Positions 48,932 to 57,343 of a DNA stretch of 64,000 nucleotides are shown piece by piece. Below the pieces are notes generated by a model. That model ran no database searches. It was not told where the DNA came from and saw only the letters and a list, made by a program, of their open reading frames with translations. This DNA is from CBDFGE01 sp965247055 (GTDB lineage Bacteria > Chloroflexota > Dehalococcoidia > Lucifugimonadales > JAGWBF01). Each line of letters starts with the position of its first letter. Position 1 is the stretch's first letter. The translations under genes and the position numbers were made by a program. The stretch spans positions 1-64,000 of the forward strand of contig CBDFGE010000005.1 in assembly GCA_965247055.1 (NCBI GenBank), read 5' to 3'.

Positions 48932-49855
48932 TCAGTGATGCCCCTTTCGGATGAACTTGACCACTCTGCGGCTTCGCGGGGTCCACGCTCCCGGCTGTAC
49001 CACGTAAATATCACGGTGGGAGTCGACCCATATTCCGTGACAGGAACGATGGACCTCGGAGCCCCAGCGAGCCAGCAGTTCACCCTCCAGGTTCAGGATG
49101 CTGACGAAGCCTGCGTTGTGCTCGGGAATGTAGACAGTATCCTCCTCGTCCACAGAGAACAGCGCGGGGCCGATCAAAGAGGTGGGCCACGTGGTGATGT
49201 GGTCTCCGGCCTGGGTAAACACCTGGACGCGGTCGTTCTCCCTGTCCGCCAATAGGACCCGGCCATGCCGGTCGATCCAGACGCCGTGGGGCAGGTTGAA
49301 CTGTCCCGGCCCGTTTCCGGGTTCACCCCACGAAAGGATGAGCTTGCCTTCGGGGGAAAACCTGTGGACACGGCTATTGGCGTAGCCGTCGGCGATGAAG
49401 ATTTCCCCCGACGGGGCCACGGCAATCCCGGCGGGTAGATTGAAGGGATCGCCTCCGTGGGTGACCGTCTTATAAGCGGTGGAAGCTACCGCCGACGCAT
49501 CGACGCCGGTATGCGAGCGGTAGCCTTTGGTACCTATGGTCATTAGAAGCTGCCCTTGCGTGGTGAACTTCATTACCTGGCCGTTGTCCCGATCTACCAG
49601 CCAGACGTTATCCAGATCGTCTATGGAGATGGCATGCGCCATGGCGATCAGCCCTTGCCCCCAGGAGTGGAGATAGCTGCCATCCCGGTCGAACACAACG
49701 ACGGGGTGATCGGGGGACCTGTTGAAGGCGTAGACCCGGTCCTGGGAATCCACGGCAACCGCCGCGGTGGGCATCTCCCAACCGTCCGGGACACGCGCCC
49801 AGTCCTCGTTCATCTCGTAGGTGTATTTGTCACTGCCCACTATGGTGGAAGCCAT
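48932..49855 (-). CDS. NHL-repeat / amidating-lyase-like protein
   Basis: A 307-residue beta-propeller protein with NHL-type repeats: PTAAVAVDSQDRVYAFNRS, AHAISIDDLDNVWLVDRDN, PAGIAVAPSGEIFIADGYAN, PHGVWIDRHGRVLLADREN and CHGIWVDSHRDIYVVQPG. This pattern is close to peptidyl-alpha-hydroxyglycine alpha-amidating lyases. No export signal is visible. The function is unknown; a binding or hydrolase role is possible. It is the first core gene right of the island. Confidence 0.82.
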   Translation of the reverse strand: MASTIVGSDKYTYEMNEDWARVPDGWEMPTAAVAVDSQDRVYAFNRSPDHPVVVFDRDGSYLHSWGQGLIAMAHAISIDDLDNVWLVDRDNGQVMKFTTQGQLLMTIGTKGYRSHTGVDASAVASTAYKTVTHGGDPFNLPAGIAVAPSGEIFIADGYANSRVHRFSPEGKLILSWGEPGNGPGQFNLPHGVWIDRHGRVLLADRENDRVQVFTQAGDHITTWPTSLIGPALFSVDEEDTVYIPEHNAGFVSILNLEGELLARWGSEVHRSCHGIWVDSHRDIYVVQPGAWTPRSRRVVKFIRKGHH

Positions 49856-49902
49856 GTTGCCCTCCTCGGTATCCCACTCCCGGAGATGCTACTGGGCACA
49901 GA

Positions 49903-49934
49903 AGAGCAGGCGGCCTTAATAGGCCGCCTGCTCT
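49903..49934 (-). terminator. Hairpin between NHL and DUF59 genes
   Basis: A 13-bp perfect stem (AGAGCAGGCGGCC with GGCCGCCTGCTCT) and a 6-nt loop. It could end the transcript of the DUF59 protein, which stops at 49959. No long T-run follows, so it is weak evidence. Confidence 0.5.
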
Positions 49935-49958
49935 TAATATATCTGCTGCCGCCGCCGC

Positions 49959-50327
49959 CTACGACTCCCGGGGCGGGCTTCCCCAGGCCTTGAGCCCATG
50001 CCTCTCGGCCATCCCCTTTAAGTCGAGGCTAAGAGGAGACGCACCATCCCTGGACATGCGGTCCCGATCGCCGACTCTGTCCCAGGCCACGTCCACGTCC
50101 AACTTTGTGATCCCCTGGGTCTCCCTCAGTCCCTCTTTCACCGAGGTCACCAGCCTGGTCATCCCGAAAATACAGCAGGGGACGACCCGGACCGATACAT
50201 CTCCCCGATCCCCCACCTCAACGTGCTCCACCAGGCCCATCTGCCCTACCCCGAACCTGAAGTCACAGCAGCCGATGCCCTTGAGAGCATCGATTACCCG
50301 GCCCTTCAACCGCTCCGCTTCCATCAT
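49959..50327 (-). CDS. DUF59 / MIP18-like metal-sulfur assembly protein
   Basis: A 122-residue protein of the DUF59 family: RVIDALKGIGCCDFRFGVGQ, LVEHVEVGDRGDVSVRVVP, and a conserved Cys in PCCIFGMTRLV, then a C-terminal VDVAWD motif. Members help build iron-sulfur clusters. ATG at 50327 has GAGGGTGG upstream; a start at 50360 would add 11 residues. It follows the amidohydrolase by 61 nt and may belong to a small operon with it. Confidence 0.7.
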   Translation of the reverse strand: MMEAERLKGRVIDALKGIGCCDFRFGVGQMGLVEHVEVGDRGDVSVRVVPCCIFGMTRLVTSVKEGLRETQGITKLDVDVAWDRVGDRDRMSRDGASPLSLDLKGMAERHGLKAWGSPPRES

Positions 50328-50388
50328 TTCTGTTCCACCCTCTGGCGCGTCCCTTTCCATCCGGAGCTTCGTCCCCTTGCGACCTGTC

Positions 50389-51435
50389 TCACGACCACGG
50401 GGCCGCAAGCCCGGCGGCCTGGCGCCTGGAGAACTCGTCGCCGGCTATCTCCCGCTTTTTCGCTTCCACATCGATGCCATGTAGCCTGGCCAGGTTCTCC
50501 CCCAGGATCTTTCTCTTGATCTCCGGGGTTAGCTGAGGATAACCGTAGCCGTCCGTCAGGTCCTGGGGCATCTGGAACTCCCAGAAGGCCTTGAGCGCCC
50601 ACTGGGGGTGCCACAGGGGGACCTCCGAGCCAGTCACGATCTTGTCGGGGCCTCCCCAGAAGAGGAGCTTCCCGAGGGTCTCGGCGAACCACCTGGGAGC
50701 CTTCACTATGAAGTTCATCGCGGCCGCCAGCGAGACGTAGATGTTGGGGAACCGGATGATCTGCCAGCAAATCTCGTCCAGGAAGGGGAGGCCCGGGTGG
50801 AAGATGATGAAGTTGATATCTGGATGCGTCGCGGCGGCCTGGTCGATATCGTACACCTGAGTCCCCTCAAGGGGCTGGGGGCCCAGGGGCACGCCCTTGT
50901 GAACGGCTATAATATTGATACCCAGCTCCCGGGCCTTTTCGTACAGGGGGTAGGCTATCCTCGGGTCGTCCATCCGCCAGGGGAAGGGCTGGCCGAAGTC
51001 GTAGCGGATGTTGTAGAACTTGAAGGCCTTGACCCCGTACTCCTTCACCTGGAGCTCCATGAGGTCCAGGGCCTTGTACCCCTCCAGGGGGTTCACGGTG
51101 CCCCACGCCACGACCCTGTTGGGGAGCCTCCTGGCCATTTCGGCGCACTTCTGCCACTCGGAGAGGCCGTCGTGAAAGAAATCGGTGAGGGGGAGGGGCT
51201 GGGCCACCAGCATGTCCGTGTTGCTCTGACCGAACACGACCTCGGTGATGGTGTCGATGTCCCAGTCCCGGAGGAACTCTTGCTGGCTGAGGACCTTGTC
51301 TCCCTGGGGAGTAAGGGCGGAGTGGAAACCGTACAGGTGCTGGTTAAACATCTGTCCGCCGCTGTTTTTCACATTGGCGCTGCTCATGTTGTAGAGATGG
51401 GTGACTGCGTCGAATACAAAGGCATCACCTATCAT
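50389..51435 (-). CDS. Amidohydrolase family protein
   Basis: A 348-residue TIM-barrel protein. The expected metal-binding His residues are in FDAVTHLYNMSSAN and INIIAVHKGVPLGPQP, and others in NFIIFHPGLPFLDE. The C-terminus has ENLARLHGIDVEAKK, typical of the amidohydrolase 2 family. ATG at 51435 follows GGGAGGGAA; an open frame extends further upstream without a site. It hydrolyses or decarboxylates aromatic or amide substrates in known relatives. The reaction here is unknown. Confidence 0.85.
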   Translation of the reverse strand: MIGDAFVFDAVTHLYNMSSANVKNSGGQMFNQHLYGFHSALTPQGDKVLSQQEFLRDWDIDTITEVVFGQSNTDMLVAQPLPLTDFFHDGLSEWQKCAEMARRLPNRVVAWGTVNPLEGYKALDLMELQVKEYGVKAFKFYNIRYDFGQPFPWRMDDPRIAYPLYEKARELGINIIAVHKGVPLGPQPLEGTQVYDIDQAAATHPDINFIIFHPGLPFLDEICWQIIRFPNIYVSLAAAMNFIVKAPRWFAETLGKLLFWGGPDKIVTGSEVPLWHPQWALKAFWEFQMPQDLTDGYGYPQLTPEIKRKILGENLARLHGIDVEAKKREIAGDEFSRRQAAGLAAPWS

Positions 51436-51682
51436 GGCCTGTTCCCTCCCATACCCATACCGCGATAAAGCCCCCGTCTCCGAGGTAATGTGAGTATATC
51501 CAGGGCCCTCCCTACCGTCAACCCAGGGTGTAGCCCCGGCGCCAGCCTCCTGAAGGCGTGCGCCAGCTCCCAATGGGACCGTCATCCCGTGTTCTACATG
51601 GTAACGTACACGGGTATTGGACGCAGGGAGCTACTGGCCCTTCCTCGGGGTCGATGGCGGGTTTCACAGATATAAAAAGAAG

Positions 51683-51755
51683 CGCGCCCGGCAGGACTCG
51701 AACCCGCAACCACTGGGTCCGAAGCCCAGTGCTCTATCCTTTGAGCTACGGGCGC
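51683..51755 (-). tRNA. tRNA-Arg(TCG)
   Basis: The acceptor GCGCCCG pairs with CGGGCGC, the anticodon loop CTTCGGA in stem CTGGG/CCCAG gives TCG, and the T-loop reads TTCGAGT. The gene has no encoded CCA, unlike the other tRNAs here. A T-rich stretch follows. Confidence 0.93.
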
Positions 51756-51764
51756 AAACATACG

Positions 51765-51842
51765 TGGGGTGAGCGGTGGGATTCGAACCCACGGTCTCCT
51801 GAGCCACAGTCAGGCGCCTTGGACCACTTGGCTACGCTCACC
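51765..51842 (-). tRNA. tRNA-His(GTG)
   Basis: The extra 5' G is present and pairs with C73 as in histidine tRNAs (GGTGAGCG...CGCTCACC). The anticodon loop CTGTGGC gives GTG. CCA is encoded at 51765-51767. Confidence 0.94.
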
Positions 51843-51872
51843 GTAGCCGCCTCAAAGGGCGTTCCAGATAGA

Positions 51873-51901
51873 AGTCTACGGGAAAGCGTCCCACTAGTCA
51901 A
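51873..51901 (-). promoter_or_regulatory. Promoter for tRNA-His/tRNA-Arg
   Basis: On the minus strand TTGACT and TAGACT are spaced 17 bp, about 30 bp upstream of tRNA-His. It sits directly after the end of pepA. Confidence 0.6.
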
Positions 51902-51908
51902 CGGCTAC

Positions 51909-53414
51909 TCACTGCTCCTGGTGGCCCAGCTCCATGGCCAGGCTTATCAAGGTCCGGGTGGGCACTCCCGTGCCTCCCTTCACCAGGCAGCCTTTCTCCT
52001 TGCTGCTGTAATAGGTGCCCGCGATGTCCAGGTGGGCCCAGGGGGTATCCTCGGCGAACTCGGCCAGGAACAGGGCGGCGGTAATGGAGCCGGCCGGCCG
52101 CCCGCCCGTGTTCTTCATGTCGGCCACGTTGCTCTTTATCTGCTCTTTGTAGTCCTCGTACATGGGTAGCTGCCATATTCTCTCGCCGGTGGCCGCTCCG
52201 ACCTTGATCAGACGGTCTATCAGCGCCTGGTCGTTGCCCATCACCCCGCTGCAGGCGTGGCCAAGGGCCACGACCATCGCGCCTGTGAGGGTCGCTATAT
52301 CCACGAACCGGGTGATCCCCATCTTTCGGGCATAGTGGAGGGCGTCGGCCAGCACCAGCCTTCCTTCGGCATCGGTGTTTATGACCTCGATGGTCTTGCC
52401 GCTCATGCTGCGCACCACGTCGCCGGGACGCTGTGCTGAGCCTCCGGGCATGTTCTCTGTTGCGGCGACGATGCCCGTCACGTTGATTCGTGGCTTGAGG
52501 CGGCCAATAGCCTTCATGGCGGCGATAACCGAGGCCCCACCCGCCATATCTCCCTTCATATCCTCCATGCCACCGGCAGGCTTCAGGGAGATACCTCCCG
52601 TATCGAAGGTTATGCCCTTCCCGATCAACCCCAGGTTGTTGGAGGGGTCATCGGGGTCGCCCCGGTGCCGGAGGATGATCATCTTGGGAGGCTGGTCGCT
52701 CCCCCTCGCGACACCCAGCAGGGCCCCCATGCCCAACTTCTCCATGTCCTGCCGGTCCAGCACCTCCAACTCCAACCCCTCTTCATCGGCGACCTGGCGG
52801 GCGATCTCGGCCATTCTTGTGGGGGTCATGACGTTGGCTGGTTCGTTGACCATGTCCCGGGCCAGGACAGCCGCCTCGGCCAAGAGCCGGCCTTCCTCTA
52901 CGCCCCTTTCCAGGTCGTCCAGTTTGTCCGAGTCCCCCTCGACTATCAGCAGCTCATGGAGTCCCTGCGGGTCCTTAGCAAGGTAGTTCCTGAACTGGTA
53001 CAGCCCCAGAATGCTCCCCTCGGCGATGCTCCGGCCCGATGTCCTGGCGTCCATACCGGCTATTCCCGCGCCATGGGCTATCGTGGCTGCCCGGTCGATG
53101 TTCAGCTTTCGGAGGTAGCGGCAGGCGACCGCCGTCACCTCCCGCACCGTCTCTTGGGTGAAGCTCTCCGGCTTGCCCAGCCCTGCTATCAACACCCGGG
53201 AAGGGCCTATCTTTCCGAAGGTGTGTACCAGGGTGAGCTCACCCTTCTTGCCCTTGATCTCTCCTTCCTGGATGAGCTGGCTGATCGCGCCGTCGAGGGC
53301 GCCGTCCAGCGCTCCGGTGGCGCCGCCAGGATGCTGGACTCCTTCGAATAGGTTGACGATCAGAGCGGGTACCTTGACCTGGGCCACGTCCTTCTGGACT
53401 ACCTTGATCTCCAC
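51909..53414 (-). CDS. pepA: Leucyl aminopeptidase (M17)
   Basis: A 501-residue cytosol aminopeptidase. The N-terminal domain begins MEIKVVQKDVAQVKVPALIV. Dinuclear metal and catalytic motifs are GKGITFDTGGISLKPAGGM, VMTPTRMAEI and NTDAEGRLVLADALHYA, the M17 signature. It releases N-terminal amino acids and may also bind DNA in some species. It is the last gene of the minus-strand cluster from 56.3 kb; two tRNA genes with their own promoter follow. Confidence 0.95.
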   Translation of the reverse strand: MEIKVVQKDVAQVKVPALIVNLFEGVQHPGGATGALDGALDGAISQLIQEGEIKGKKGELTLVHTFGKIGPSRVLIAGLGKPESFTQETVREVTAVACRYLRKLNIDRAATIAHGAGIAGMDARTSGRSIAEGSILGLYQFRNYLAKDPQGLHELLIVEGDSDKLDDLERGVEEGRLLAEAAVLARDMVNEPANVMTPTRMAEIARQVADEEGLELEVLDRQDMEKLGMGALLGVARGSDQPPKMIILRHRGDPDDPSNNLGLIGKGITFDTGGISLKPAGGMEDMKGDMAGGASVIAAMKAIGRLKPRINVTGIVAATENMPGGSAQRPGDVVRSMSGKTIEVINTDAEGRLVLADALHYARKMGITRFVDIATLTGAMVVALGHACSGVMGNDQALIDRLIKVGAATGERIWQLPMYEDYKEQIKSNVADMKNTGGRPAGSITAALFLAEFAEDTPWAHLDIAGTYYSSKEKGCLVKGGTGVPTRTLISLAMELGHQEQ

Positions 53415-53455
53415 GTCGGCTCCTTTCCCAGCTGTTCTCGGCTACATCCCGGGGG

Positions 53456-54076
53456 CTAACCCGGGGTCCGCGTCCGGCGCCCTATCTCCCGCACCACTTT
53501 GGCCAGGGCAGAGGAGATATCGCGGGAGGTATCTACCACGAAGTGATTGCGTGTTATGGGCTCGACAGTGTCGGACAACCGCCGGTACACCTTCCAGTCC
53601 GCGCTAGACTGGTCCTCGGGGTCCAGCCCGCGGGAACGGGCCTTCAGCCTTCGGTGCACGACTTCCGGCGGAGCGTGAAGCCGGACGAGGATAAGCCCGG
53701 CCCCCACCCTGCCGGCGATCCGGTACAGAGGCTCTCGGTGGCTTTCCGCCAGGTTGGTGGCGTCCAAAAGCACGGGCACCCCCTGCTCCAGCAGGCCGGC
53801 GATCAGGGCGTGGCAGGCGCTGAAGAGGCGGTCGCTCTCGTCCCGGGTGTAGCTGGGGCTGGGGAACAGCGCCCGGCGCAGCACGTCGCTTTCCAGGACC
53901 AGCAACGGCACCTCAGCCACGAGCCGCCGGCTAAAATGGGACTTGCCGGAGCCCGGCAGCCCGCTCACCACCACCAGGACGGGCCTGGCCACGGGCGCTG
54001 GGCCTTCGGGCAAACCAGCCCGAAGCCGTTCGACATCATTACCCAGGCCGGCGGTACTATGTAGCGCGTATCTCAT
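53456..54076 (-). CDS. P-loop AAA/zeta-toxin-like kinase
   Basis: A 206-residue P-loop NTPase with Walker A VVVSGLPGSGKSHFSRRL near residue 40, a Walker B-like VPVLLDATNLAESHREPL, and C-terminal Arg-rich finger and helices (RRLKARSRGLDPEDQSSADW). The pattern matches AAA_33-type kinases of unknown substrate. It lies between degV and pepA, with 17 and 41 nt gaps, so is probably co-transcribed. No toxin partner is seen. Confidence 0.8.
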   Translation of the reverse strand: MRYALHSTAGLGNDVERLRAGLPEGPAPVARPVLVVVSGLPGSGKSHFSRRLVAEVPLLVLESDVLRRALFPSPSYTRDESDRLFSACHALIAGLLEQGVPVLLDATNLAESHREPLYRIAGRVGAGLILVRLHAPPEVVHRRLKARSRGLDPEDQSSADWKVYRRLSDTVEPITRNHFVVDTSRDISSALAKVVREIGRRTRTPG

Positions 54077-54093
54077 ATCCCAGAGAACCTGTC

Positions 54094-54960
54094 CTAATTG
54101 TCGGCGTAGAAGGCGAGACCCACCAGGCCAGGCCCCAGGTGAGCACCCATCACCGGGGTGAACTCGCTTACAAACAGCTCCATGCAGTTCAAGTCGGCCT
54201 CTATCCGCTGGCGCAGTGCCATGGCGTCATCGGCGGCGTGGGCGTGCATGACGTTAACGTGCGCCGGCCTCCCCGCCACCCGAGCCTTCATTATCTCCAG
54301 CATCCGTTCTATCGCCCTGGAGCGGCTCCTCGGCCTGCCCAGCACCCTGGCTTCGCCAAGCCTCAACTCGGTAAGGGGCTTTATTCCCAGGAGGCTCCCG
54401 GCCCACGCGGCCACCCTGGGTACCCTACCGCTCCGCCTCAGATAATAAAGGGTGTCCAGAAAGGCCAGCAGGTTCACCTCGGGTATGAGCTCCTCCACCC
54501 TGGACATCACCTGATCGAGGTCGCAGCCCGCCTTTGCCGCCCGGGCCGCCTCCACGGCGATAAGCCCCTGGGCGCCAGCGGCGGCCTGAGCATCCACTAC
54601 CCTGATACAACACTCGGGCAGCTCGGCACGGGCCATGCCGGCGGCCACGCAGGCGGAATCGTATGTGGCACTGAATTTGGCCGAGAGGGTGATACAGAGG
54701 ACACTCTCCGCCGCCTCGCTGGCCGAACGGAAGGCCTCGATGAATCCGGCGGGCTTTGGCGAGGAGGTGGTGGGGACGACGTGGCTCTCCTGGAGGATAC
54801 GGTAAAACTCGGTGGGGTCGATGTCGACGCCGTCCCTGAAGCTGCGCTCGTCGATCACCAGCTCGTGGGGGACCACATAGATCTGCGACTGCTCCACAAG
54901 CCCCCGGGGCAGACAAGTACTGCTGTCCACCACCACGGCTACCTTGCGCTTGTGAACCAA
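54094..54960 (-). CDS. DegV family fatty-acid-binding protein
   Basis: A 288-residue DegV protein. The N-terminus VAVVVDSSTCLPRGLVEQ, the phospholipid-binding motif PTTSSPKPAGFIEAF and SAKFSATYDSACVAA are diagnostic. The C-terminal domain has LLAFLDTLYYLRRSGRVPR and GIKPLTELRLGEA. DegV proteins hold fatty acids for acyl-phosphate kinase systems. ATG at 54960 overlaps the membrane-protein gene end (54939) by 22 nt, so it is coupled. Confidence 0.9.
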   Translation of the reverse strand: MVHKRKVAVVVDSSTCLPRGLVEQSQIYVVPHELVIDERSFRDGVDIDPTEFYRILQESHVVPTTSSPKPAGFIEAFRSASEAAESVLCITLSAKFSATYDSACVAAGMARAELPECCIRVVDAQAAAGAQGLIAVEAARAAKAGCDLDQVMSRVEELIPEVNLLAFLDTLYYLRRSGRVPRVAAWAGSLLGIKPLTELRLGEARVLGRPRSRSRAIERMLEIMKARVAGRPAHVNVMHAHAADDAMALRQRIEADLNCMELFVSEFTPVMGAHLGPGLVGLAFYADN

Positions 54961-55946
54961 TGGGTTACGACCTCTCTTCCGCCTTCGACGGCGGCAGCCG
55001 GGTGCCTTCCACTCTCCAGCCTTAACTGAAGGGCCGCAGGGCTTAGCAGGAAGGCCACCGAAGCCAGGGCGATGAGGATGATGGAAAGGAGGCTGATGCT
55101 CAGGGGGACCGCTGCGATGGTGAACACCACAAGAACGGCGGTGGAGACGGTAAGGAGCGCGATCTTCAGGTTCCTATGACCGACCTTCAAGAAGACCCCG
55201 GTGGTCACCGCCAGCGCCAGGAACACCAGGGCCCGGTCCGCGTCGGACTCCCTGACCTCAGAGGCGTTCCCAGACCAAAGATGTCCCTGCCAGTTGGGAA
55301 ACAGTATCCAGCTGGTGAGGAAAGGAAAGGGCAGGGCGGTGAGGGAAGCGAGAAGCCAGTCCTGGCGCACGACCCTCGTGAGGACTCTGGCCATTATCCA
55401 CAGGGAGAAGGGGACGTAGGCCAGGATGAGCAGATAAATGGGAATGCTCAGGGGGAGCGCCCCGGTGGTGAAGTATCTCCAGACGCCGTAGCCCAACGCG
55501 GCCAGGGCGAATAGCCACGAGAGGGCCGGTGCCGCCATGGAGTAGCCCAGCCAGGTATAGGTCCAGTTGGGCCTGCCTGCCCTCCATGCCTTGAGGGTGA
55601 CGCAGGCGACCGCCAGCGGGAGCACCACCACCAACAGATACGTGGTCCAAAGGTGAAGGGCGAACAGAGCGGCCAGAAGAAGGTGGGGTAAAGCGGCCAG
55701 GAGTGTCTCCAGCCAGGAACCCCTGCTATGTACCGAGTACATACCCCTGGCGATGAGGTCTGGATGGCCCAGGTCCCTAACCGCCTGGGAGAGGGCCTCG
55801 TGATAGGTAAGGCCCTCTCGCTCCAGGTCCCCTATCTTTTCCTCGAGATGGCCACGGAGCTCAAGCACTATGTCGCTGTTCGTGACGGGATCGAGCTTGA
55901 GCTCTCTCGTCAGAGCGTGCAGGTAGCCTTGGAGCTCTCCTTCCAC
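54939..55946 (-). CDS. Permease-prefix-domain membrane protein, PadR-linked
   Basis: A 335-residue protein: cytoplasmic N-terminal segment YLHALTRELKLDPVTNSDIV with an ELRGHLEEKIGDLEREG motif (permease prefix domain), then about eight membrane helices, for example LLVVVLPLAVACVTLKAW and IPIYLLILAYVPFSLWIMA. Such proteins are commonly regulated by an adjacent PadR repressor. GTG at 55946 follows AAGGAG and lies after the PadR stop; an open frame from 56021 would overlap padR. The function is unknown. Confidence 0.7.
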   Translation of the reverse strand: MEGELQGYLHALTRELKLDPVTNSDIVLELRGHLEEKIGDLEREGLTYHEALSQAVRDLGHPDLIARGMYSVHSRGSWLETLLAALPHLLLAALFALHLWTTYLLVVVLPLAVACVTLKAWRAGRPNWTYTWLGYSMAAPALSWLFALAALGYGVWRYFTTGALPLSIPIYLLILAYVPFSLWIMARVLTRVVRQDWLLASLTALPFPFLTSWILFPNWQGHLWSGNASEVRESDADRALVFLALAVTTGVFLKVGHRNLKIALLTVSTAVLVVFTIAAVPLSISLLSIILIALASVAFLLSPAALQLRLESGRHPAAAVEGGREVVTHWFTSAR

Positions 55947-55966
55947 CAAGCTCTCCTTGGGAGCGT

Positions 55967-56299
55967 CTAGCGTACCTGGGGCAGCATTGCGGAGTTCAGG
56001 GCCTTGGAGAAGCGTTGCCATTCCTGGAGACGTTCCATCAGCACCCGCTGACCCTTGGGTGTGATACTATAATAGCGGCGCGGCACTCCTGAGGCCGCCT
56101 TTCCCCAGTGGCCTTCCACCAGCTCCGCCTTCTCCAGCCGGTGCAAAGCCGGGTAGAGGGTGCTCTCCTTGAATAGGAAATACCCGCTGCTCCGCTTCTT
56201 CACCTCTCTTGCTATCTGGTAACCGTACATGGGCTCGCCCGACAGCAGGGAGAGGAGGAGGGTATCCGTATTACCTTTCAGGAGTTCTTTCTGGTACAT
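55967..56299 (-). CDS. PadR family transcriptional regulator
   Basis: A 110-residue winged-helix regulator. The N-terminus reads KELLKGNTDTLLLSLLSGEP and the wing/recognition part has GYQIAREVKKRSSGYFLFKE and STLYPALHRLEKAELVEGHWG, the PadR signature. It is upstream of and probably controls the permease-prefix protein, and may be co-regulated with it and degV. Confidence 0.9.
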   Translation of the reverse strand: MYQKELLKGNTDTLLLSLLSGEPMYGYQIAREVKKRSSGYFLFKESTLYPALHRLEKAELVEGHWGKAASGVPRRYYSITPKGQRVLMERLQEWQRFSKALNSAMLPQVR

Positions 56300-56415
56300 G
56301 GTCCGCTTCTACCTGATACCGCTTGAGGGCGATTTTATACCGAGTAAGGGTAGGAGGTCAAGCGGCCTGCCGGCCTGGGAGGGCCGGCGGCGGAGGCGGC
56401 ACAGCGACACTCACG

Positions 56416-56444
56416 TTGACGCGGCCGACGGCCACCTATACAAT
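56416..56444 (+). promoter_or_regulatory. Probable promoter for the plus-strand gene block
   Basis: TTGACG at 56416-56421 and TACAAT at 56439-56444, 17 bp apart, 34 nt before the PHP gene. It is divergent from padR. Confidence 0.6.
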
Positions 56445-56478
56445 GGGAAAGCCCAGCGAGGGTGCCCAGAGGAGGGCC

Positions 56479-57201
56479 ATGGCACGCCTGTTCGATATGC
56501 ACGTCCACACCACCCGGGGAAGCAGCGACAGCAGCCTCTCACCGGAAGAGATGGTCCTTGAGGCGGAGCGCCTGGGCTTCCTGGGCATATGTATTACGGA
56601 GCACAGCGGCCCCTGGGACCAGCACGAGTTCAAACGATTTGCCGCCGACCACAATCTGGTACTGATAAGGGCCATGGAGGTGGAAACCGACATGGGCCAC
56701 GTCCTGGCCTTCGGACTGGATAACTACCTGCCGGGGATATCAATGATCAGGGAGCTGCGAAGGGTCGTGGATGAGGCCGGCGGGTTTATGGTAAGCGCAC
56801 ACCCGTTCAGGGGGTTGTACGGCCCGCGCCCCACCAGCAGGCCGCTGCTGTACAAGGATGCGCCATCGCTCCCCGCAGAGGTGGAGGAAGCCGCCGATCA
56901 TCCGGTGTTCGGTCTGGTTGACGCCGTGGAGGTAGCCAACGGGGGCACCTCCTTGGAAGAGAACCGGTTCGCGCTGAGGGTATCCCAGCATCTGGGACTC
57001 AAGGTTACGGGAGGTAGCGACGCCCACTCCCAGCACGGTCTGGGGCGTTACGTCACCGTTTTCGACGAGGAGATCGGTAGCGAAGAGCAGTTCATGAAAG
57101 GGCTGCGCACGGGTAGCTTCTATCCCGCCGTGCTGGCCCCCAACAACCGGGATCCCAGTGGCACCTGGCTGCCCGTGCCGGAGCCTTTCACGGGCGCGTA
57201 G
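56479..57201 (+). CDS. PHP domain-containing protein
   Basis: A 240-residue metal-dependent phosphoesterase-like protein. Metal-binding motifs are FDMHVHTTRGSSDSS near residue 5, GICITEHSGPWDQHEF, FMVSAHPFRGLYGP and VTGGSDAHSQHGLGRYV. The AMEVETDMGHVLAFGLDNYL segment matches PHP proteins. The target is unknown. ATG at 56479 has AGAGGAGGG upstream; a longer open frame begins at 56323. It is the second PHP protein in the window. Confidence 0.86.
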   Translation: MARLFDMHVHTTRGSSDSSLSPEEMVLEAERLGFLGICITEHSGPWDQHEFKRFAADHNLVLIRAMEVETDMGHVLAFGLDNYLPGISMIRELRRVVDEAGGFMVSAHPFRGLYGPRPTSRPLLYKDAPSLPAEVEEAADHPVFGLVDAVEVANGGTSLEENRFALRVSQHLGLKVTGGSDAHSQHGLGRYVTVFDEEIGSEEQFMKGLRTGSFYPAVLAPNNRDPSGTWLPVPEPFTGA

Positions 57202-57343
57202 GAGCCGGGGAGAGGACGGTACGGGGTGGGGTAGGGCAGAGCCCGCCCCGTACCCGGACCGATGGGGCAAAGCCGAGGCCCGCTAAGAGCCGCGGGGCGC
57301 TCCAGCCAGCGGTCACGAGGGGTGGAAAGGTTCGAAGAAAAGC

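Noticed and set aside
53456..54076. Zeta toxin of a toxin-antitoxin pair
   Set aside because: It is P-loop kinase-like, but no small antitoxin gene is adjacent and it sits in a housekeeping-type cluster.
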